This document shows, one piece after another, positions 32,730-39,438 of a stretch of 39,438 nt of DNA. The notes below the pieces were generated by a model. That model was given only the letters and a program-made list of their open reading frames with translations. It searched no databases and was not told where the DNA came from. This DNA is from Pseudorhodobacter sp. (GTDB lineage: Bacteria; Pseudomonadota; Alphaproteobacteria; Rhodobacterales; Rhodobacteraceae), in NCBI GenBank assembly GCA_024642045.1, contig JAHEBX010000010.1, positions 1 through 39,438 on the forward strand, in the 5' to 3' direction. The position numbers and the translations under genes were made by a program. Within the stretch, counting starts at the first letter, position 1, and each line of letters opens with the position of its first letter.

Positions 32730-35602
32730 AAGACTTCATCATTCCTGACCGCGATTTTGGCACTCCAGCCGCCAAATCAAAACAAATGGTCACATTGAAC
32801 ATAGACGGCTTTGACGTGACTGTGCCGGAAGGCACGTCGATCATGCGCGCAGCTGCGGAGATAGGCATTTCAGTGCCGAAGCTTTGCGCCACCGACAGCG
32901 TCGATGCCTTTGGCTCTTGCCGTCTGTGTCTGGTCGAGATCGAGGGTCGCAATGGCACGCCCGCCTCTTGCACCACCCCTGTGGCTGCGGGGCTCAAGGT
33001 CCATACGCAGAATGCGAAGCTCAAGCAATTGCGTCGCGGTGTTATGGAGCTTTATATCTCGGATCACCCGCTGGATTGCCTGACCTGCTCGGCCAACGGC
33101 GATTGCGAATTGCAGGATATGGCCGGTGCCGTGGGCCTGCGTGATGTGCGCTATGAGGCGGTCGAGACCCACTTCAAGGCCAAGGATAATTCCGGTCAGG
33201 CCAACATCCATTACATCCCGCGCGATGATTCAAATCCCTATTTCAGCTATGATCCGCAGAAATGTATCGTGTGTTCTCGGTGTGTTAGGGCCTGCGAAGA
33301 GGTTCAGGGCACCTTTGCGCTCACCATCGAGGGCCGTGGTTTTGAAAGCCGCGTCTCCTTTGGCGCCAAGACCGATGATGCCCTGTCTTCCGACTGCGTA
33401 TCATGTGGCGCTTGCGTGGCCGCCTGCCCAACGGCGACCCTGCAGGAAAAGTCGATTATCGAGATTGGCACGCCCGAACGTTCGGTGATCACCACCTGCG
33501 CCTATTGCGGCGTGGGTTGCTCGTTCAAGGCCGAAATGCGCGGTGACGAACTGGTCCGAATGGTTCCCTACAAGCACGGCAAGGCCAACCGTGGCCACTC
33601 TTGCGTCAAGGGGCGTTTCGCCTATGGCTACGCCAGCCACAAGGACCGCATCCTGAACCCGATGATCCGCGACAGCATCAACGATCCGTGGCAAGAAGTG
33701 TCTTGGGACGAGGCGATGGACTTCACCGCCAAGCGGATGAAGGGCATTATCGACACCCACGGACGGCATTCCGTCGGCGTGATCACCTCATCGCGCTGCA
33801 CCAATGAAGAAGCCTATCTGGTGCAAAAGCTGACCCGTGCCGTGTTTATGAACAATAATACGGATACCTGCGCCCGCGTCTGCCATTCACCGACCGGCTA
33901 TGGCCTTGGCCAGACCCTCGGAACCTCGGCTGGCACGCAAGATTTTGATTCTGTTGAGGAAACCGATGTCGTTCTGATCATTGGCGCGAACCCGACCGAC
34001 GGCCACCCCGTTTTTGCCAGCCGCCTGAAAAGGCGTCTGCGCAAGGGGGCCAAGCTGATCGTCGTCGATCCACGCCGTACGGATATCGTGCAGAGCCCGC
34101 ATATCAAGGCGCAGCATCACCTTGCTCTGACGCCAGGCACCAACGTCGCCGTGGTCACGGCGCTGGCCCATACCATCGTCACGGAAGGCCTGTTTGACGA
34201 GGCCTTTATTCGCGAACGCTGCGATTGGGATGAATTCCAGGACTACGCCGAGTTCGTAAGCCAGCCGCAAAACTCGCCCGAAGCGGTGCAGTTGCTGACA
34301 GGGGTGGATGCTGCGGAACTGCGCGCCGCTGCCCGCCTCTATGCTTTGGGAGGCAATGGCTCGATCTATTATGGCCTTGGTGTTACTGAACATTCTCAGG
34401 GTTCGACTACGGTTCTGGGCATCGCCAACCTTGCGATGATGACCGGAAACATTGGTCGTCCGGGCGTTGGTGTGAACCCGCTGCGGGGGCAGAACAATGT
34501 GCAGGGTTCGTGTGATATGGGGTCCTTCCCGCACGAACTGCCCGGATATCGCCACGTCAAAGGCGCTGAAGTGCGCGACATCTTTGAAAAGGTCTGGGGC
34601 GTTCAGATTGACGACGAACCCGGTTTGCGCATTCCCAATATGCTGGATGCTGCGGTCGAGGGCACCTTCAAGGCGCTCTATTGCCAAGGCGAAGATATCC
34701 TGCAATCCGACCCTGACACCAAACATGTGGCGGCAGGTCTGGCGGCGATGGACTGCGTTATCGTCCACGACCTGTTCCTGAACGAGACCGCGAACTATGC
34801 GCATGTTTTCTTGCCAGGCTCGACTTTCCTTGAAAAGGACGGAACGTTCACGAATGCCGAGCGTCGGATCAACCGCGTGCGTAAAGTCATGGCGCCGCGC
34901 AATGGTTTTGGCGATTGGGAGATCACCCAGATGCTCGCCAATGCGATGGGGGCCAACTGGACCTACACGCATCCGTCGCAAATCATGGATGAAATCGCGC
35001 TGACGACGCCGTCGTTTGCAGGGGTGAGCTATGAAAAGCTTGAAACGATGGGTTCAATTCAGTGGCCCTGCAACGACAAGGCTCCTTTGGGCACGCCACT
35101 GATGCATGTCGACAGTTTTGTGCGCGGCAAGGGTAAGTTCATCAACACTGAATATGTGGCAACCGATGAAAAGACCGGGCCGCGTTTCCCGCTGCTGCTG
35201 ACGACGGGGCGTATCCTGTCGCAGTATAACGTGGGCGCGCAAACCCGACGCACCGATAACGTCGTTTGGCACGATCAGGACTTGCTGGAAATCCACCCAC
35301 ATGACGCCGAAGTGCGCGGCATCAAAGAGGGCGACTACATCCGTCTGGCAAGCCGTTCTGGTGACACGACCCTGCGCGCGACTTTGACCGATCGCGTCAA
35401 TCCGGGGGTGGTCTACACGACCTTCCACCACCCGGATACGCAGGCGAATGTCATTACGACCGATTATTCAGATTGGGCCACCAACTGCCCTGAATACAAG
35501 GTCACCGCAGTGCAAGTCTCGCCCTCGAATGGCCCGTCGGAATGGCAAGAGGAATACTCGGCGCAGGCCAAACACTCGCGGCGTATCGCAGCCGCAGAAT
35601 GA
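32726..35602 (+). CDS. fdsA: NAD-dependent formate dehydrogenase alpha subunit (molybdenum, catalytic)
   Basis: The catalytic subunit, 958 residues, oxidises formate to CO2 at a bis-MGD molybdenum centre. The N-terminal NuoG-like part carries a [2Fe-2S] site (Cys54, Cys65, Cys68, Cys82), a His-Cys3 cluster (HPLDCLTCSANGDC, 114-127), and two ferredoxin-type clusters (CIVCSRCVRAC, 180-190; CVSCGACVAACP, 224-235). CAYCGVGC (258-265) with Cys293 holds the cluster next to the cofactor. The molybdenum ligand is Cys386 with His387 (ARVCHSP), and Arg587 lies in NPLRGQNN: exactly the numbers described for R. capsulatus FdsA. There is no selenocysteine. The start overlaps the fdsB stop as ATGA and the stop overlaps fdhD the same way. 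Confidence 0.97.
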   Translation: MKDFIIPDRDFGTPAAKSKQMVTLNIDGFDVTVPEGTSIMRAAAEIGISVPKLCATDSVDAFGSCRLCLVEIEGRNGTPASCTTPVAAGLKVHTQNAKLKQLRRGVMELYISDHPLDCLTCSANGDCELQDMAGAVGLRDVRYEAVETHFKAKDNSGQANIHYIPRDDSNPYFSYDPQKCIVCSRCVRACEEVQGTFALTIEGRGFESRVSFGAKTDDALSSDCVSCGACVAACPTATLQEKSIIEIGTPERSVITTCAYCGVGCSFKAEMRGDELVRMVPYKHGKANRGHSCVKGRFAYGYASHKDRILNPMIRDSINDPWQEVSWDEAMDFTAKRMKGIIDTHGRHSVGVITSSRCTNEEAYLVQKLTRAVFMNNNTDTCARVCHSPTGYGLGQTLGTSAGTQDFDSVEETDVVLIIGANPTDGHPVFASRLKRRLRKGAKLIVVDPRRTDIVQSPHIKAQHHLALTPGTNVAVVTALAHTIVTEGLFDEAFIRERCDWDEFQDYAEFVSQPQNSPEAVQLLTGVDAAELRAAARLYALGGNGSIYYGLGVTEHSQGSTTVLGIANLAMMTGNIGRPGVGVNPLRGQNNVQGSCDMGSFPHELPGYRHVKGAEVRDIFEKVWGVQIDDEPGLRIPNMLDAAVEGTFKALYCQGEDILQSDPDTKHVAAGLAAMDCVIVHDLFLNETANYAHVFLPGSTFLEKDGTFTNAERRINRVRKVMAPRNGFGDWEITQMLANAMGANWTYTHPSQIMDEIALTTPSFAGVSYEKLETMGSIQWPCNDKAPLGTPLMHVDSFVRGKGKFINTEYVATDEKTGPRFPLLLTTGRILSQYNVGAQTRRTDNVVWHDQDLLEIHPHDAEVRGIKEGDYIRLASRSGDTTLRATLTDRVNPGVVYTTFHHPDTQANVITTDYSDWATNCPEYKVTAVQVSPSNGPSEWQEEYSAQAKHSRRIAAAE

Positions 35603-36396
35603 AAACTGCGCGTGATCTTCCACGCCTTGCATTTGGGCGCGATGCGGGTTCCGGCAGTCGTAATCTGCCGGAAGAGACGGCGGTTGCGTTGTCCTTTAAC
35701 GGGACAACGCAGGCCGTGATGATGGCCACTCCCGCCGATCTGGAAGATTTCGCCTATGGTTTTGCTTTGACCGAAGGCATCGCAAATACTGAAGAGATTC
35801 AAAGTGTCGAGGTGGTCGAGACGGCGCTGGGACTTGATGTGCAAATCTGGCTTGTTGCGGAAGCCGAGGCGCGCCTGAGCAAGCGTCGCCGTAGCATGGC
35901 GGGGCCGGTAGGTTGTGGTCTGTGTGGGATCGACAGTCTGGAGGAGGCGATGCGCCGCGTTGCAAAAACGCCGTCTTCAAATTTTACCATGTCGCCACGG
36001 CAGATCATGCAAGCTGTGGCCGCGCTGCCCTCGGCGCAGCCGTTGCATGATGAAACCCGGGCGGTTCATGCCGCTGGTTTTTGGACGAACCGTTTGATGG
36101 CAACCCGCGAGGATGTAGGGCGCCATAATGCGCTGGATAAACTGATCGGCCATCTTGGTCGCGTCAATCATCCCCAAGGTGCGGTCTTGCTGACCAGCCG
36201 CGTGTCGATTGATATGGTGCAAAAGGTTGCCGCCTTTGGCGCACCGATCCTGATCGCCGTTTCCGCCCCCACAGCCCACGCCGTGACCCTCGCCGAAGAA
36301 GCGGGCCTGACACTGGTCGCGCTTGCGCGTCCTGACAGGTTTGAGGCCTATACCCATATCGATCGCATCACGCAGGAGAGTGCAGATGTCGCTTAA
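35599..36396 (+). CDS. fdhD: formate dehydrogenase accessory sulfurtransferase FdhD (FdsC)
   Basis: This protein of 265 residues moves sulfur from a cysteine desulfurase to the bis-MGD cofactor, which formate dehydrogenase needs for activity; in fds operons it is called FdsC. The CxxC sulfur-carrier motif is Cys106 and Cys109 in VGCGLCGID. Other family motifs are ATPADLEDFAYGFALTEGI near the N-terminus, TREDVGRHNALDKLIG and LTSRVSIDMVQKVA. The ATG at 35599 overlaps the fdsA stop as ATGA. The 3' end overlaps fdsD by 11 bases. Confidence 0.95.
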   Translation: MKTARDLPRLAFGRDAGSGSRNLPEETAVALSFNGTTQAVMMATPADLEDFAYGFALTEGIANTEEIQSVEVVETALGLDVQIWLVAEAEARLSKRRRSMAGPVGCGLCGIDSLEEAMRRVAKTPSSNFTMSPRQIMQAVAALPSAQPLHDETRAVHAAGFWTNRLMATREDVGRHNALDKLIGHLGRVNHPQGAVLLTSRVSIDMVQKVAAFGAPILIAVSAPTAHAVTLAEEAGLTLVALARPDRFEAYTHIDRITQESADVA

Positions 36397-36634
36397 TTCC
36401 CATCACGAGGGCCCGCAGGCCAAGCTGGTCTATATGGCCAATCAGATCGCGAAATTCATGGAATCCAAGCCACATGCCGAGGGCTTGGATCTTTTCGCCA
36501 GTCACATCAACGATTTCTGGGAGCCTCGGATGCGCCGCCACCTTTTTGAGATCCTTGATGCGGGGGGAGCCGGTTTGCGCCCTCTGGTCCTTGAGGCCGC
36601 TGCCAAGATAAAGCGGCCCGCCACCGTTATGTGA
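36386..36634 (+). CDS. fdsD: formate dehydrogenase delta subunit
   Basis: A small soluble protein of 82 residues, the last gene of the fds operon. It matches the FdsD family: LVYMANQIAKFMESKPHAEG, the central FASHINDFWEPRMRR, and LRPLVLEAA near the end. FdsD is needed for full formate dehydrogenase activity in related bacteria, though its exact part is less clear than that of the other subunits. GCAGGAGAG gives a good ribosome binding site inside fdhD, and the ATG at 36386 overlaps fdhD by 11 bases. No clear terminator follows. Confidence 0.92.
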   Translation: MSLNSHHEGPQAKLVYMANQIAKFMESKPHAEGLDLFASHINDFWEPRMRRHLFEILDAGGAGLRPLVLEAAAKIKRPATVM

Positions 36635-36730
36635 GCGTTTGTTCATAAAGGTTATTTAACCGGATTGAACGTTGACCGCCGTCAGAGTGCTATCGGCTCA
36701 GCACCCATTGATCGGCCGGCAGCTCCCTGA
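36635..36730. other. spacer between fdsD and the transposase remnant
   Basis: No gene. GGTTA-TT-TAACC (36650-36661) is a small palindrome just after fdsD. No IS end could be identified here. Confidence 0.4.
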
Positions 36731-37309
36731 CTAACGGCGGCGCAGATGCAACGGCTGCGGCCCATCGCTCCGAAGGAGCAGGGCGTGCCGTGAGTTGGTG
36801 ATGGGCGGGTTCTGAGCGCAATAGTATTCATCAATAGCAGTGGCTTGCGGTGGCGCGGCGCTCTCAAGGCATACGGCTTGCCATAGACCTTTTGAAAGCG
36901 GTGAGGCATCATGCGCATCTTCGCCCAGATGATGAAGGGCCCGGTTTCCAAAGCCGCGTTTGCACAGATGGTGATGATCGATGCGACCTAGGTGAAGGCG
37001 CGCCGAACGGTGACCAACTTGCATGCTCTCACCAATCCCGATGCTCGCCCTGATGAGCCATAACCGCAAGACCGGGCTGCACTTGGGCGCCCAGCTCAAG
37101 CCCATAATGTGCCTGCTTCGCCGTGCTGCGAGGCCACTTTACCGATACCGCTTAGCCTCGGGGTGAAACAGTTGCAGGCCATCTGGCCACCAGGTCAGAG
37201 CCGCCTGAATGGCGCAGGCTGGATGCGTCATATATTCGTTTTTGCGGGTCAAGACTGGCGGCACTTGGCTGTGTTAGTCACCCGTAACCGCAACCTATGT
37301 TTTGCGTGA
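36731..37309 (+). pseudogene. remnant of an IS5-type transposase
   Basis: One plus-strand frame reads like a transposase of the IS5 family with in-frame stops. Recognisable blocks in order: LTAAQMQRLRPIAPK, then VFINSSGLRWRGALKAYGLP, RIFAQMMKG, AQMVMIDAT (containing the first catalytic Asp), VKARRTVT joined to NLHALTNPDARP, and near the end FAGQDWRHLAVL. Stops fall at 36791, 36884, 36893, 36902 and 36989, and more follow. The glycine-rich stretch normally between the RT and LHA blocks is missing, so there is an internal deletion, yet the frame is kept to the end. No terminal inverted repeats were found. The gene is dead and old. Confidence 0.8.
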
Positions 37310-37352
37310 CTTTAATTGCCGCTCGCCAATCTGCGCATTTGGGTGCTGGGGC

Positions 37353-38162
37353 TCACTTAGCGATCAAAAGCTCTATGCCGCGATCTTCAAATGCCTTCGC
37401 ATCGGCATCCGAGATGCCATCGTCGGTGATAAAGCTGTGCACCACCTCAAGCGAGCTGAGACGTGTAAAAGATGGTTTGTTGATTTTAGACGAATCCGCG
37501 ACCAGATAGACATGGCTGGCGGCTTTGATCATCGCCTCTTTAAGCTCGAGATCGGCAAAACTGGGATAGGTCAGGCCCGTTTCCAGCGACACGCCCGCCG
37601 TCGCAAGAAACAGCTTTCCCGCGAAAATGCTGCGGAAATACTCGACGCATTTATCACCGGAAAGCGAGAGCGTCGGGGCCTTGAACTGCCCCCCTGGCAT
37701 ATGCAGCGCAAAGCCCGGGACCGAGCCAAGCACGATGCCGATGTTCAAGGCATTGGTGATCACGGTCAGATTTTTGCGCGTTGTCAGGCGCATCGCCACC
37801 TCGGTCGTGGTGGTGCCCGCATCTAAGATGATGGTCTCATTGTCCTTGACCAGACTGGCAGCCAAGGCGCCGATCTTGGCCTTTTTGTCCATGTTTTCTT
37901 GATGGTGCAAGGTCATGCCGCCGACCTGCGGCGCAATCGGGTTCAAGAATGCTCCCCCATGTTCGCGGGTGATCATGCCTTCGGTTTCCAAACGCTCAAG
38001 ATCTTGGCGGATGGTCGCTTCAGAGACTTGGAAGGCCGCGGCGAGATCACGCACACGGGCCGCTCCTTCTTCCTGGATCCATTCCAAAATGCGCCGTCTG
38101 CGCGGTTCGGACAGCAACCCGACCATAGTGTCACCACGACCGGATGGCTCATTTTGCAGCAT
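37353..38162 (-). CDS. DeoR/GlpR-family transcription regulator
   Basis: A regulator of 269 residues. An N-terminal winged helix-turn-helix (LSEPRRRRILEWIQEEGAAR, then DLAAAFQVSEATIRQDLERL) is followed by the sugar-phosphate-sensing domain, with ILDAGTTTTEVAMRL (about 112-126), VITNALNIGIVLG and VADSSKINKPSF. Family members repress sugar or polyol genes and respond to a phosphorylated sugar. A start at the in-frame ATG 38126 (257 residues) is also possible; the longer form has AAAGG nine bases before its ATG. It lies 89 bases downstream of the ABC permease on the same strand and probably controls that transporter. Confidence 0.9.
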   Translation of the reverse strand: MLQNEPSGRGDTMVGLLSEPRRRRILEWIQEEGAARVRDLAAAFQVSEATIRQDLERLETEGMITREHGGAFLNPIAPQVGGMTLHHQENMDKKAKIGALAASLVKDNETIILDAGTTTTEVAMRLTTRKNLTVITNALNIGIVLGSVPGFALHMPGGQFKAPTLSLSGDKCVEYFRSIFAGKLFLATAGVSLETGLTYPSFADLELKEAMIKAASHVYLVADSSKINKPSFTRLSSLEVVHSFITDDGISDADAKAFEDRGIELLIAK

Positions 38163-38218
38163 AGAGGGAGGCCTTTATGTTGTGCGGAAACGCCCGCGAA
38201 GACTTTCGATTGCTTCTA

Positions 38219-38231
38219 GAACATTTTGTTC
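38219..38231. promoter_or_regulatory. 13-base palindrome before the DeoR gene
   Basis: GAACATTTTGTTC (5-3-5 perfect arms) lies between the permease and the DeoR gene, 57 bases before the DeoR ATG. It is a candidate autoregulatory operator. Confidence 0.3.
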
Positions 38232-38251
38232 GTCGCATAAAGTGCAAGCAT

Positions 38252-39307
38252 CTATTTGTTTGCCGCAGCCTCTTGTTGCAGCGCCACCCGCGCTTGCAGT
38301 TTGCTTTGTGCCTGATCAATGACCACGGCGGCAATGATGACCACTCCTTTGATCACCGTTTGCCAGAACGACGAGACGCCCATCATAATCAAGCCGTCAG
38401 ACAGAATGCCGATCACGAACGCCCCGACAATGGTGCCGCCGATCCGCCCGCGACCGCCCGCCATCGAGGTGCCGCCAAGCACCGCTGCGGCGATGGCGTT
38501 CAGCTCAAACGTCTCGCCTGTAGCGGGGTGGCTGGCTTGTAGCTGGCTGGCCACAACGATGCCGACAATAGCGGCGCAGAACCCCGAGAACATATAGACG
38601 AACATTTTGATCTTGTTCACCTTTACACCCGAAAGGGCCGCGCCGCGCTCGTTGCCGCCAACCGCATAGATATGCCGTCCGAGCGTGGTCCTGCGAGAGA
38701 TATAATGCGCCAGAAGCCCGACGATGACCAAAAGCCAGATCATCATCGGCAGGCCCAAAACCGAGCCTGTGCCGATAAACGGAAAGCTGCTTGTGCTCAT
38801 ATCTGCCGAGCCCGTCAGGTTCGGGAAAGTCCGCCCGCCCGAGGATAAAAGTGCGGCCCCCCGTGCGATGTAGAGCGTGCCAAGTGTTGCGATAAACGGC
38901 GCGACACCCATGCGGGTGATCAAAATTCCGTTCGCCACGCCGACCAGAACGCCAACCAAGCAGACAATTCCGACGATCTCGATAGTGTTGAACCAAACCG
39001 TATAGCCAACGCCCAAGTCGACGCCGTTAAGCATAAGCCACCCTGCAACCATGCCGCAAAGCCCGACAATCGAGCCGACGGAAAGGTCGATGCCGCCGGT
39101 GATAATCACGAAGGTCATGCCAATCGCCAAAAGCGCGTTCAGCGCCACGTGTTTTGAGACGATTACCGCATTGGCGGCGGTAAAAAAGTTTGGAGCAGCA
39201 TAGGAAAAGAACACCAAAACGATGATGAGCGCCACAAAGGTGCGCAAACGCAGGAACAGCAACAAAAGGTCGGTGCGGTCAAATTTGGGTGCGGTAACAG
39301 CGGTCAT
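38252..39307 (-). CDS. sugar ABC transporter permease (RbsC family)
   Basis: An inner-membrane permease of 351 residues for a ribose/xylose-type importer. It has about eight to ten hydrophobic segments, starting at about 17 after a soluble N-terminus, and the family motifs FVIITGGIDLSVGSIVGLCG, AVGGNERGAALSGV and LNAIAAAVLGGTSMAGGRGR (followed by IGGT). It pairs with the ATPase upstream, whose stop overlaps its ATG as ATGA. The substrate is not readable; relatives carry pentoses, hexoses or polyols. The periplasmic binding protein gene is not in the window. Confidence 0.93.
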   Translation of the reverse strand: MTAVTAPKFDRTDLLLLFLRLRTFVALIIVLVFFSYAAPNFFTAANAVIVSKHVALNALLAIGMTFVIITGGIDLSVGSIVGLCGMVAGWLMLNGVDLGVGYTVWFNTIEIVGIVCLVGVLVGVANGILITRMGVAPFIATLGTLYIARGAALLSSGGRTFPNLTGSADMSTSSFPFIGTGSVLGLPMMIWLLVIVGLLAHYISRRTTLGRHIYAVGGNERGAALSGVKVNKIKMFVYMFSGFCAAIVGIVVASQLQASHPATGETFELNAIAAAVLGGTSMAGGRGRIGGTIVGAFVIGILSDGLIMMGVSSFWQTVIKGVVIIAAVVIDQAQSKLQARVALQQEAAANK

Positions 39308-39438
39308 TCTGCGGCCTCCTTGGATTTGTGCCGTGTCGCGGCAGAGATAACGGCGGCATGTCCCGCGCTTGGGTCGAATTCTCCGCTAATGCGGCCATCG
39401 GCCATCACCAGAATGCGGTCGGAAAGGGCAAGCACCTC
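39304..39438 (-). CDS. sugar ABC transporter ATP-binding protein, C-terminal end only
   Basis: The last 44 codons of an ABC ATPase; the gene continues past the right edge. EVLALSDRILVMADGRISGE is the typical region after the H-loop in RbsA/XylG-type sugar ATPases. GGAGG just before the permease ATG lies in its last codons, and its TGA overlaps that ATG as ATGA. Confidence 0.85.
   Translation of the reverse strand, partial: EVLALSDRILVMADGRISGEFDPSAGHAAVISAATRHKSKEAAE

Noticed and set aside
36682-37105. Minus-strand small open frames in the fdsD-deoR gap
   Set aside because: They are the reverse strand of the transposase remnant and have no features of their own.
1-39438. CRISPR arrays, tRNA or rRNA genes, prophage, toxin-antitoxin or defence genes
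   Set aside because: I looked for spaced direct repeats, tRNA-like cloverleaf ends and typical marker proteins and saw none; by-eye reading could miss a single tRNA.

Overview
The window reads as chromosomal DNA of an alphaproteobacterium, most likely a member of the Rhodobacteraceae. Reasons: GC-rich coding sequence, tight gene packing with many 4-base ATGA stop/start overlaps, protein sequences and neighbourhoods of that family (ftsK with a class I aminotransferase and lolA, epmA divergent from efp, a soluble fds formate dehydrogenase operon), and FdsA active-site residues that fall at the same numbers reported for Rhodobacter capsulatus. This is inferred from the proteins; no rRNA or tRNA gene was seen. 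Both ends cut through genes: pnp at the left, a sugar-type ABC ATPase at the right.

Layout. 1-6453: pnp (partial), a convergent 1-Cys peroxiredoxin, an aldehyde dehydrogenase, and a TMADH/dienoyl-CoA-reductase-type flavoprotein. 6450-12712 (minus): a dense block with gamma-glutamyltransferase, free methionine-R-sulfoxide reductase, GFA-family protein, LysE exporter, homocysteine S-methyltransferase and RluA, followed after 90 bases by a membrane-anchored glutamate-synthase-like flavoprotein. 12959-14152 (minus): an RsbV/RsbW-type partner-switch pair and hspQ. 14391-22816: a lysozyme-like lipoprotein (+), then lolA, ftsK, an aminotransferase and an amidase (all minus), and a UbiH-type monooxygenase (+). 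22926-25594: epmA and efp back to back, a phasin and a cold-shock protein. 25724-29646 (minus): S49 peptidase, zinc-ribbon membrane protein, pteridine-reductase-like SDR and uvrC. 29771-36634 (+): a LysR regulator and the complete fdsG-fdsB-fdsA-fdhD-fdsD operon. 36635-37352: a dead IS5-type transposase. 37353-39438 (minus): sugar ABC transporter ATPase, permease and a DeoR regulator.

How the genes fit together. Fds oxidises formate to CO2 with NAD+; FdhD delivers sulfur to the molybdenum cofactor and the LysR protein probably controls the operon. The ggt block mixes gamma-glutamyl hydrolysis, methionine sulfoxide repair, methionine formation and amino-acid export, which suggests sulfur amino acid or glutathione turnover (inference). 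EpmA probably modifies Lys33 of the neighbouring EF-P. Most of the window is ordinary core genome.

The least explained element is a structured leader before the ggt block (12718-12851): a three-way junction whose closing stem covers part of the ribosome binding site, preceded by a 10-bp hairpin. It matches no riboswitch class I know and is the best candidate here for something undescribed.
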